This document shows positions 46,801 to 58,165 of a stretch of DNA of 64,000 bases, piece by piece. The first letter of the stretch is position 1. Every line of letters begins with the position of its first letter. The DNA comes from Isoetes taiwanensis (taxonomy: Eukaryota > Streptophyta > Lycopodiopsida > Isoetales > Isoetaceae): the NCBI GenBank assembly GCA_021234155.1, contig JAJEKV010000005.1, forward strand, positions 188,001 through 252,000, read 5' to 3'. A model generated the notes under the pieces. That model had not been told where the DNA came from, searched no databases, and was given only the letters and a program-made list of their open reading frames with translations. A program made the position numbers and the translations under genes.

Positions 46801-48900
46801 AAGGTGAGCCATAGGCATATGTACAATAAGAACAACTTTGTAGACTTGCAAACGCTACTAAAGAGCATTTTGGCTGCTTCAAAAATGGAAAGTTGAGTTG
46901 CATTCCAGACGTCTTACACAGAGATGAGGCTATTTCTTTCAGCTTCTCCATCCTTGGTTGAAGTCCATGTTCTTCGTCTTCTGCATGTTTAAAAAATAAA
47001 AAGAATGAAGATTGCAAAAAGAAAAAGTATTAAGCACTATGTAATTGCAATGGTTATTAGCATTTACCCTTTTGTGCATTTCATCCATACAATATACCGT
47101 TGTCGCCTCTAAAAGTTCCTTTTCCTTGGTAACCAACATTGATGACAAGAATGTAATGACACTAGAGTGCTCACACCTGGCCTTTGCTGCTTCAATGTGT
47201 TATTTTGCAGCATCCACCTCGTAACTGCACTTCTTCCATAACTTCTTCTTCTTTTCTTCATTTCAGTGGCTGCACTTTTAACTCTATCATTCAAGTCATC
47301 CTTCTACTTATCTAACTCAGAAATTAGTGGGTTGACGACAGAATAGTCCATTAAACAACCAACGACCTTTGCTGGTCTTTCTCAACCTTTGTTGTAACAC
47401 TTTTCTTCGTTTTAACCACAAATGACTGCCAGTTAATCTTTTGTCCTCTCACATGCAAAGTGAATGCCCATGCAAAAAACTTCCTATTCTCTCCAACACA
47501 AACATCTCTTCTTTGGTAACATCTTATGTAGATGTTCATAAACTGATCAACAAATAGTGGATTCATTCGACTAGACTTGTAAATTTACTTGGTGCTGCAG
47601 ATGCATCTGAAGAGATCATGCCATCAAAAGGCAACACAAATGCATCAAACTTACTCCTTGCTTCTTCTTTGTCTATGGGCACCTTAGGTTGAGTTATCCT
47701 TGTTGCCATTCTATCCCTGCAACAATACTGAAATTATATATCAGTCAAAGTTTTCAATTGCATGCAAAAACTAAATACTAAGTATCTTAAATAGTACTAA
47801 GTTTAATAGCTTAGCAACGAGCTGCTAAATTTTACAAAACAATTATTAATTGTCAGCACCACTAGTCAACTAGAAGCTACTGTCTGCAAAATAGTAAATG
47901 ATTAGTGTATCGTGCTAAATAGCAACTCTCTTGTTAACTTAGCACTGAACTTCATTTTCTTAGCAACCGATGCCAATAACAAATTGAGCTTGCAAGTGTA
48001 GCACCAAATTTGTGTTGGTAAAGTAACATGCTACTTAGCAACTGTTGCCTGCAAACATAGAACCAAATCACTAACTCATACACAGAATATACTAACTTGC
48101 AAGTATTGCCTGCGAAACTGTATCAATGTAACATGTTAGCATAATTTGTTAACTGGCAGATGTTGCCAGCAAACATAGTACCAAATGCTTAACTCGTTAG
48201 CATCAATTACTAACTAGAAAGTACCGTCTGCAAGACATAGCATCAAATAAACTTGTTCGCATAATCTCCTGTCGTCTCACAAAGTTGTAATTCCATGTTT
48301 GTTGAACTTGCACGGCCAAATATTACTGCACTGTACTTTCTGTTGATGCCAAACCAAAAAATTCTACTTGAAATGTCACACCAATAAAGAGATGAATCAA
48401 AGTGAGATGGAATTCCTTCTTTAAAACTGATACATTAACCTTTGTCCTCATATAAAAGCATCAAATGTAATAGAATGCGACCATTTCCATATTATTTATC
48501 ATTCCCAAAGATTTGTCAACAAAGATTAGATGTTTACCACTGGAACAACTTTTCTTGAATGAAATGAGTGGCAAACTGAGAAATTGTTCAGATTGCAGCA
48601 ATTTGATGCGGGCTATTAACCAAGCAGAGTAACGGGTTCTCGATTGGGGCTTTTCGTGAATCTAATGACTGGCAATCGATTGTTTAGAATGCTACAAATT
48701 ACCAATTTTGATCATTATTGCTATAGGCATAATACAGTCACAGCGATTTGATCCGGCCAGTTAACCAAGCAAAGTACGGGGATCTAGACGGAGAGTAGCT
48801 ATGTTTCTAAATCCGATCCAAGAATCTCCAAGAAAGAGGGAAATGAAGAAAGGTTCGACGGTTTAGGATCCCATGGGTGGGATTTAGTACTAAAATAAAA
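46801..48900 (-). pseudogene. Unrecognised multi-exon minus-strand gene remnant
   Basis: A TTGTTGCAG acceptor is followed by GGATAGA and an ATG at 47709: MATRITQPKVPIDKEEARSK, FDAFVLPFDGMISSDASAAP. One frameshift later comes RMNPLFVDQFMNIYIRCYQR and RDVCVGENRKFFAWAF, to a stop near 47351. Further downstream are coiled-coil-like pieces: EAAKARCEHSSVITFLSSML with KEKELLEATTVYCMDEMHKR (about 47060-47190) and, after an ATGCAG acceptor, EDEEHGLQPRMEKLKEIASS (about 46850-46985). A likely 5' UTR/first exon lies near 48740-48890. I do not recognise the protein. It may be the 5' part of the same locus as 40250-41203, split by copia-1, but that is not shown. Confidence 0.45.
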
Positions 48901-49360
48901 TTTAAAAAACCAGTTCAGCCCCTTAATTAGCGTTATTATTTAGGGCTAAAAATGGCATCATTTATACCATAGTCGCGTGCAAGGACCCAGTGAGCTTTGA
49001 AAGCTTTAGCCAACATGTTGAACCTGCAATTACTCCTTGTCAAGCCATGGGCTTTTTCAAAACCCTTTCACCAAATACGCGCAGGACTAGTGAGGTTATG
49101 AAACTTTTCCAGGTACATTCTATACGAGGTACTAAATTCATGGATCTCGTCTAGCCAAGATCCATGCCAAAAAACTGGGCGAGCTTTCAGTTCTTCCATA
49201 TGCTAGTCTTTGTGGAGGCAACCATTTTGTGATAATCTTTCGACTTCTCCTGTGCAATGTCAAAATTCGAAGAGTTAGTGGAGACCGAGTTCGAGCTGGG
49301 AAGCAATGAATGACGTGGGCATTCAGGCCGATTGTCACAAGATTCAATATGATCTTTCAT

Positions 49361-49901
49361 TCTGGGAAAGGACTCGCAAGAGACACAAAACCGGCCGATA
49401 GGCTTGTCATTCATCACAGCAGCAGTATACAATGTTTGGAAGAATAGAGAGGGGTAGCCGACCATAGGAACAATATCGGACTACCGAAGTAAAAAAATGT
49501 GCAAAGGCAATATAAAAAGGGTAATGGCGACAACTTCTCATCGGGATAAAAACCAGCGCCTTCGGGTTTTCGAGGAAAACCCTAATGAGAAAATGGTCAG
49601 CCAACAACCTTGAATGAGTTGCCCTGGAAAACCGAAGGAGATGAGTTGATGGCGAACACAAAATATCGCGCAGACCCTTTAAGAGGGCGGAAGCCCCAAA
49701 GCAACACAAAAACCCCTAAAATACCCGCCATGGAATGGTTAGAGAAAAGCAAAATCATGCCCCACGCAGGGCGGGAAGGGAGGGAAAGCAACGAGAATAG
49801 AAGAAGAGCTGCGGGAGAAGACGCCGATAACCAGTCAAAGAGGAAAAGCCTTATATAGCAGCTTCGTCCTTTCCGAATGGCGATCCAATGGCTCGGATCG
49901 A
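49361..49901 (-). mobile_element. Hairpin-array element family, short copy (E2, about 541 bp)
   Basis: Starts (minus) TCGATCCGAGCCATTGGATC, with a TATA box TATATAAG about 44 bp in, and ends GAGTCCTTTCCCAGA. It shares its first 150 bp and its last 350 bp with the copy at 57479-58739 but lacks the hairpin array. It abuts the end of copy E3 head to tail. A subterminal stem GGTAG...CTACC is shared with E1. Confidence 0.7.
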
Positions 49902-50069
49902 TGCTATTCGGGAAAGGACTCCTAAGAGACAAAACCCAAACCGGGCTTTAATTACCAAAGAACTTCCCTTAACCATAAGCCGATGGCGTAAAACCCGCAA
50001 AGCAAACACAAAGAACTCAAAAACACCCGCGGAATGGTTAGAGACAATTCAACATATAGCAGAAAAAGA

Positions 50070-50450
50070 GAGCATCACCCCAATAGAGTGGAGAACAGCA
50101 TCACCCAACAGGTAGAAAACAATCACGTAGAAAGAAATATGTGTCACCCTCGAGGTGGCAGCATCACCCGCAGGTGGAGATAGCATCACCCAACGGGTGG
50201 AAAACAATTATGCATCACCCAACGGGTGAAAAACAATTACGTAAAAAGAAATATGCGTCACCCTGGAGGTGGAAATAAACAGCATCACCCGCAGGTGGAA
50301 ATAGCATCACTACCATGGTGGAAAAAAGCGTCACCCAACGGGTGGATAACAATCATGTAAAAAGAAATATGCATTGCAGAATAATGCTAGACAATGGTAT
50401 TTACAACATCACATGAATGTCACCATCACGGTGGAAATAAACAGCACCAC
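50070..50450. repeat. Array of short CACC...GGTG hairpin units (in E3)
   Basis: About ten units such as GCATCACCCAACGGGTGGAA, GTCACCCTCGAGGTGG, ATCACCCGCAGGTGGA and TCACCATCACGGTGGAA. They are spaced irregularly by AAACAATTACGTAAAAAG-type linkers. Each unit can fold on itself; loops and outer pairs differ between units while the stem is mostly maintained. Confidence 0.85.
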
Positions 50451-50558
50451 CCAACAAAAAATGGTCCATAAAAAAACGCGACATCTAGAGAAAGATAAGC
50501 ATCAATATAAAACCATAAAAAAGAACATCAAGAACACGAAACAAACTAAAAGTGGCCA

Positions 50559-50922
50559 TTAGAATGTGCCCAATATAACAGCTTGTGTATAACTACGTAA
50601 TACACGCCATGTCTAGATAAAGAGAAGCATAAAAAGGAAAAAATGATCCAATAGAAACCCATGTCGCAAAATCTCAATGTGGTGCCAAACGCAATATGTA
50701 TGATATCCAGATAAAGTTAAATAGCAACACCATGCACAAATTAGAATGTGCCCAATATAATACCTTGTGGACAACAACGTAGGACACCCATCGAAATAAA
50801 GAGAAGCATAAAAATGAAAGGTAATCCAATATAAACCCATGTCGGAAAATCTCAATGCAGTGCCAAACGCAATATGCATCCTATCTAGATAAAGCCAAAT
50901 AGCAAATATGCCAAAGATATGT
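50559..50922. repeat. 182-bp tandem duplication (in E3)
   Basis: TTAGAATGTGCCCAATATAA at 50559 recurs at 50741. The copies remain alignable over AGAGAAGCATAAAAA, GTGCCAAACGCAATATG and ATCCAGATAAAG-type blocks, with clear divergence. Confidence 0.85.
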
Positions 50923-52388
50923 AATGAGCATACCAAATAGAAAAAGATCCGCTACAAGTGAAAAAACCCCCAATAGACGGCTTAGAACCGCCGGTGTGGA
51001 GTTGGGTCGCAGCACATAAGCGGGAGGAGAGAAGAAGGAGCGCCCGACCGTGGGTAGCGCAGCAGCATCATGTGGAAACCCCGAAAGTGGCGGCCGCGAG
51101 GCTCCGTCGCGACGTGAAAGAATGAGTACCGACGGGACAGGACGGTTTAAAAAGCAAGAAGATACTCCCGCCACCACCCCTGCCAATCTAATAGGATAAA
51201 GGACGAGAGGAAGGAGAGGATTTAAAAGAGGGTTGCCGAACAAGCCGGGCGATAGTGACTCGCCGCATGGTAACGGGCAAGTGCCGTGTTAAAGAAATCA
51301 TATGGAGCACGGCAAGTGGGTCTCGCTGGAGTGGCAGGGAGAAAGGGAACCAGGTCCAAGAGTCCGGGGTCTGCTGCAAGGGAAGCTTCGCTGACGAATG
51401 AGAACCAAAGCGATGCGCGAGCCGCGGGAGAAAAAAAAAGCGGTTGAAGAAGAAGAGCCAGTCGCCGGGCTATAGATCCGTGATCACCAATGACCCGAAA
51501 AAGGGAGGAACATTAGAAAAAACAATGAAAAGAAAAGCGACGCCGCCACGATGATGAATCAAGGAAGGGCCCAAGATAGTTGGATCGATTTGAATACGTA
51601 GCCCGGACCAAGTCCGCGATTGTGGCTACTTTAATCGAAGTCCAAGAATGTGGCTATTATGCCTTCCGAACACGGGGCCAATATCTAGAGGAGATAAGTC
51701 AACAAAGGAACCCTTCATCATGGACCCCCAAAAAAAAAACAATAACGATAAATAAGAAGGAAGAATAACAAGTAACCGAGATAATAAGGCAAAGAGGAAA
51801 AACTTACGCGATAGGAATGTAAAAACGATAGACATCAAGATCAACGAGAAACATGGAGATGTTGAGCGTAGTCGCACACCACGAAGCGAAGCGAGAGGAT
51901 GAGGACCGCCAAAGAATAAAAAGAACATGAAAAGTCAACCATGTCTAATAAAGCAACGCTCGAAACTTACACAACGAGTATGTAATATCATATATAGGGA
52001 GCAAAGCTATGCACTAAAAATCAGCCCTATCGCGAACATGACAAAGTGGAGCTAATCTAAAACAAAGAAGCTCCCAAATCCATAAAATTGGTAACCGAAC
52101 AATATCACCCGCTACCCATGTTCAAGAATAGAAAATATAACTTCATGAAGCAACAAATAAAGTGCGCAAATAAAGTGAACAAAGAAACCAACAAACACTA
52201 GAGCTCCCCGATGATCATGCCAAAAAGAAGAAAAATCTTAAACACAACCCCAAATATTCAAAACCCAAAGATTCGGACCAAACCAAATATAGAATATACA
52301 TATAAGAAATTTAGGCACAAAGGACAAAGAGGTGGAAAACATGTCACAAAATACTTGAATGGGATGAAAAAGGAAAAAAAAATTTTAA

Positions 52389-52553
<165 letters not shown>

Positions 52554-52659
52554 TATTTTAACGCCACCACTAAAAGATCCAACGGGACATGTGACCACAC
52601 ACCACACCACATTGTTTTGGTTGGGCCCCCGCCCCAACCACCTTACATTTCGGCCCTAG

Positions 52660-52825
<166 letters not shown>

Positions 52826-53029
52826 CCTCCAAGCCGCTGAGTCAGTCAACAAGGACAAAAATGAGCACAACAATAAAAAAGAGGCGAAACGATAAACTAT
52901 AAGCCCACCGCCACTAAAAACCTGTGGGTCGAAGTCGGGCATGAAGCAAAAAATGGGCCAAAACATAAACAAGAAAATCAACCAGGAATAACCTGCATAA
53001 TCACTGGAAGAATGCAGGTGCATCAAAAA

Positions 53030-53650
53030 ACAAGATAAACCACAAGTGCAAAAAATAAAACCCAACAACTATGGGAAACCTAGAATATAGAAGATAATAC
53101 CACCTGAGCCGAGTGTAGTGCAGCACACATAAGATACAAACACAAGTGCAAAAGATAAAAGCCAAACCACCATGGGGAAATCCTAAACGCAGAAAAGAAT
53201 GCCACATATAACCACATGGGAACCACATTATAAAAATAACATACAAAAGAGATACATGTCGGAGAGATAACACGCAATTGAAGCCATATTGCAACCTACC
53301 ATGGAAATGGAATGCATCAATGTAAAAAAGACAAATGCAACCCGGAAGATGGTGGCCACAAATCTATAGGCAATAAAAAGATAATAAACTATGGGACTGC
53401 AGCGTAGAATAATGAAAACAAGGCAACATCCCAAGTAAACGACCACAAGACGAAAATGAGGTAAAAAGTGAGCCAGAACACAAACAAGAGAAAAACAGCG
53501 CAAGGAGAGCATAGACCCATTTAAATAGTATGGTGCATCGAATCCATGATAAAAAACACAATTGCAAAGGATAAAAATCCGAAAACAACCATGAAAAAGC
53601 CTCAAATTCAAAGGATAATGTCACATATATAAAAACTAGATGTCCATCAA
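53030..53650. repeat. Diverged repeats of about 85-110 bp (in E3)
   Basis: Blocks at about 53036, 53139 and 53559 share CACAA(G/T)TGCAAAGGATAAAA, ACCATGGGGAAA-type and AATGCCACATATA-type sequence in the same order. They are too diverged for an exact period. Confidence 0.55.
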
Positions 53651-54359
53651 CTTGGAAAAAGTAACATACGAAAGAGATAACATGGGAGGGAAAAACCACC
53701 CCCTAAAACAAAAGCCCCTAGATGCCTCATATTCTAATGCAATTATGAATAAGACATGAGAAAAACATAGAAAGAGCGTGCTTTATATCAAGAAACCCCA
53801 TGATCCACTCAAACGAAAAAATGTAAAGAGAACAGAGGAAAAAAAGATTCATAACCAAATGAAGCACCCTATTACAATCCCTTGATTGCCTTGTACATGA
53901 GAGCAACAACAAATAAAGAGGCAGCCCCCTCAAAGAAAAATAAAAAACACTTAGGAACGACAATAAAACCGCATTCTTATTAAGGATCCAAAAAAAAACA
54001 TGAAAAAGAAACATAAGACAAATGCTTTATTGCATATTATAAGAAACATCGCCCAGCACAACGTAACCAAACACCAAATGTGAATCAACAAATGTAGCAT
54101 CGGATGGGCCAACTACATGGTGAGAAAAGCGAACCAAATATAGACTCTATGGCTGATCACAAAGAATGCCCATATGTAAATAATGCATGTGTGGAATATG
54201 AAAACCCCCGAAATGTATGCAAATAAAACCCCCTAATGAAGGAAGTAAGCTCCGTTCAACTGTATATGAAATGCCTAGAAAAAGGGCCCGAATGCAAAGG
54301 CATATAACTCATGAGTAGACAAATAAAAAAGCTAGCTCCAACGAACTAGTGCAAGAAAA

Positions 54360-55140
54360 ACAGGGATAAAAACATCACAAGACCATACCATACCACGTAC
54401 AGCCCTGAGGAGGCCGTGTTACTATGTCCCAAGCACAAACTGCATTTAAGTCCAGACCATGCAAAAAATAATAATAGCAGGGTAATGTGATAGCGAAACA
54501 GAGAAACCGTCGAACATAGACAAAAGAGAGGAAGAAGATCCGGAATGAGGACAGAAGGATAAAGACCCCGGACTGATGTTTGAAGCTTCTTCTTGTCGAT
54601 TCTTTGCTCTGGGCCCAAAAGCTCGGTGCAGATGGTCAGTTAAGCCCCGGGTTGAAAACCTGCTGTAAAAATCGCCCAAATAGCTCTGTGCAAAATGGTT
54701 TATCGTTATGTTGGCAGCTAAGAATCGGAAAAGCTAGAAATGAAATGGCCCATAAGATTAGATTTAGGCTCAAACTCCTACCAGAACAAGGCGAATACTC
54801 TCTTATACAAAATGCTTGTTTTCTGTCAGGAAATTGCAGAAAAAGGGCGACTTCCAAAGAAACGAAACAAATTTCAAGCCTTTCTGTGGGAAATCCGGAA
54901 AGAGCGAAACATACAGGATACTTACAGGGTCCAAAGCTACAATACCATGCAGAATAGTGCCCTCGAAAATATTCAAACAGAGCAGACATATCGAAGCAGA
55001 GTCACTGAGGATGAAGCGAATTCGATGGAGCAGATTCGTCATGAGATGGAGAAGCTCCGGAATTGGTTGCACCTGCCTCGGCAAGTTGCCCGAGTTGCTT
55101 GGATCTTCGACATGCACCACCGATAGCTCTGATACTGGAA
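54360..55140 (-). other. E3 interior, no gene assigned
   Basis: Several overlapping open frames exist on both strands (for example 54740-55126 plus, 54803-55120 minus), but none has a known motif and codon structure is unclear. On the minus strand CCAGTATCAGAGCTATCGG at about 55124-55142 resembles the start of an LTR-element leader, with a primer binding site like that of copia-1 but missing two leading bases. Confidence 0.35.
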
Positions 55141-57522
55141 CGCAACGAGATGCTTTTCTGCAAGTTCCCTGGTCTTACCTTGTGCCTGACGAGCCGAGCA
55201 GATCCCTCTCTGAGATCGATTGATCATCGATTGATCATCGGAGAGCAAAACCATGGCCTGGAGCGAATGTAGATGCATGCAAAGCCCCAAACTACAAGAT
55301 CGAAGAATAGTATGCAACAAAGCAAAAGGAGCCAATCACCCAGAACAAAACAGTATCGATCACATATGAAGCTCTGACAGAGCATGAATTTTGCTGGGAG
55401 AGGATCGATGGTGTTCCTGGGCTGCGAATCTTAAAAAATGACAAGAAATCCAAAATAAAATTAGCAGAGATAATTTATGAGAAGATTGGCCTGGATATCC
55501 TGCAAAAATAAAAAATGTAAGGGCAAGAAATCGTTCGACCCCGGCACAACAGTGAATCGAAGCAACTTGAGAGATGAGGCCATCGGATACCATGGTTCGC
55601 TGTGAGCAGATGTGATGTGTGACCTGACTGTGTACATCCGATCAACATACCTGGATAGAGGCCAAAAAGTGCAGACTACAAACAATGGATTCAAGACACT
55701 GCCAGGGGCTGATTGCAGTCAAATTAAATTCCATGGAGCAGCAGTAGCAACGATAACAAGTACGAATTGGGTCGTGTTAAAAGATTGCCCAAACCAATGC
55801 AACTACAACTGAAATTGCATCACATTCTACAGGAAACCAAAAACGAGCATAATCCTGAGACTATTGTGGAAGCACAGCCTGGGCAAAGAAAATAGAGCTC
55901 CGTCCTGGCCGAATAAGCTTTAGAGAAAAAGGAAAAAGACCGATCCCTTGCATGTGGGCCACTGTATGTTGGCGAAATTCCTGCATAAGTGAATCCTGCA
56001 TAAGTGGATTAATAGTGCCAGGCAAAAGCCGCTGCTTGGAGGGAGGCCCCGCGAACAAACCATGGATCAAAGGGGATGCCCTGTGTAAAACTGTAAACCG
56101 ATCCTCCTGTAGATTCTGTAACAAAAATTGCAACCCCCAAATGCACAAAACAGGGATCAAAAGAATTTGCCAAAGTAGCATTGAAACTAAAATCTATATC
56201 ATGCAGCTCAACCCCAAAAACAATCCGTATCTCAGTATTTCACCAGATCTCCCTCCCTGTAATAGGACTATGAGCCTTGCAAATCGGGAAGAAAGCCATA
56301 CTGCATACCTTGCCAAGGATCGCTATAACAACATGCAGAAATCCAGCAAAGGATTGCGAAACATGGCGGAAGACATCTACAAACGGATGAACCGACCGCA
56401 TTATGGTAGATGCACCGGAAAAGAGTTGAAAGACTGGATCCATGTAGAGCCATGGAAAAGGATGGGAAAGGAAGATTGGATCAGTGGAGAGTCGGGAAAA
56501 AAGAATTGAAATGAGGATTGACCGCATTACGGTGGATTCACCGGGAAGGAAATGAAAAAATTGGGTCAAAGGAGAGCCAGGAAAACCGGATTGGAAAAGG
56601 CGATTAGATCATTGGGAAGAAGAACCGAGAAAGGAGGATTGAAGCAACGAGAATAGAAGAAGAGCTGCTGTGAGAAGATGCCGATAACCAGTCCGAAAGA
56701 GGAAAAAGCCTTATATAGCAGCTCGTCCTTTCCCAAAATGGCGATCCGATGGCTCGGATCGATGCTATTGATGCAGACATTTATAACACAAATTGGTGAG
56801 TTGGACATGAAGACTATTTATATTGTGGTTCTTGGCTGCAGTTTTCTATTTGAATTTGCAGCAATCTTGATGCTACAAAATAAAAATAAAAAATCATAGT
56901 ATATGGAATCAAAGATACCCTTGCAGTTGGTGCTATAGATAATAAACGAATAATCATATTACACAGATTCAAAGAATATTCTAAAAATTATCAAAATATC
57001 ATCATACTGATTATGCTGAGATTCCAAAGATACTGCAAGTTCTGCATTTTAACACCATTTAGACCTAAAAGATGCTGCAAGTTTTACATTTTCACACCAT
57101 TTAGACCTAACAGTTACCAACAGTTAGGTCTTAGTAAACTTTGAGCCCTATCGTTACACATACTCTCTTATTGTAAAGCTCACTAGTCTAAGACTATTGA
57201 TTATATTAGCAAATGCTTTGGATATGGAATTGCATATATGGATGTTAAAACTGCATTTTTGGATGCTAGTTGGAGGAAAACACTTCATGAGGCAAGCACC
57301 TGGTTTTGAAGCTGGCAATAACAAAGTTTGAAAATTACATAGGGATGGGCTCAAGCAGTCAATAAGAAAATGGTATATCTGCATGGACAATTTTTTAAGA
57401 GAGTAAGGGTTTGAAAAGTTAAAGAATGATTGAAATTTATACGGGTACCAAGATGGTAACAGTTACTGCATTATCGCATCGATCCGAGCCATCGGATCGC
57501 CATTCTGGGGAGGGACGAGCCA

Positions 57523-57530
57523 CTATATAG
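57523..57530 (+). promoter_or_regulatory. TATA box of E1
   Basis: CTATATAG lies 44-45 bp from the element's 5' end. The equivalent TATATAAG is at the same distance in E2 (about 49858) and E3 (about 56718), so the promoter belongs to the element. Confidence 0.6.
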
Positions 57531-57984
57531 GGCTCTTTCCCCTTCAGCACCGGTTATCGGCGTCTTCTCACATCAGCTTCCTTCCTTCTCCGAGCTTCCT
57601 CCCCTTCCCGCCATGCTCAGGGGGACACGTCTTTTTCATGTTGTTCACTTGGGGTGGTTTTTTAATTCACATACTCAAAAAAGCATGTGGGCGTTTCCTT
57701 GCCGAGTCTTGGCCGCCCTTCATTGCCCTTCAAACCGCCCTTCATTGCCCTTCCATAGCCCTTCATTGCCCTTCAAAAAATCATGAGTATTTTCTATTAT
57801 ATAAAGGATATAATGAGCATATTAGTGGTGCAAATGATGATGACATAAATTATTTGGTGAAGGTGCTTATATGTGCTGTGATGGTCAAAAAACTGGGTAG
57901 GTCAATAAAAAAATTACCCCTTGGCATTTACTATAATAATGTTTTTGCACTACTATCATGTCACTTTTCATATGTTGTTTTTAT

Positions 57985-58165
57985 TTCCACCTTGAGGGTG
58001 ATGCTATTTATTTCCACCTTGAGGGTGATGCTATTTTTTCCACCTTGAGGGTGATGCTATTTTTCCACCTTGAGGGTGATGCTATTTACTTCCACCTTGA
58101 GGGTGACGCATACTTGATTTCCACCCGCGGAGTGATGCTTTTTCCCCTTCGGGGTGCTAATTTTT
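57985..58165. repeat. Array of short CCACC...GGTG hairpin units (in E1)
   Basis: Five units of TTCCACCTTGAGGGTGATGC with 2-8-base T-rich spacers, then a diverged TTCCACCCGCGGAGTGATGC and CCCCTTCGGGG. It is inverted relative to the E3 array because the elements lie in opposite orientation. Confidence 0.9.

Noticed and set aside
49187-49465. Zinc-finger-like FCVSCESFPRMKDHIESC frame
   Set aside because: Half of it is the 3' end of element E2; the Cys/His spacing is not a known finger.
50070-50450. CRISPR-like array
   Set aside because: Units are unevenly spaced, linkers repeat each other and the genome is a plant nuclear one. The pattern is a hairpin repeat in a mobile element.
53001-54014. 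Cys/Phe-rich minus-strand frames suggesting membrane proteins
   Set aside because: AT-rich repeat sequence read on the T-rich strand; no conserved motif and overlapping frames look equally good.
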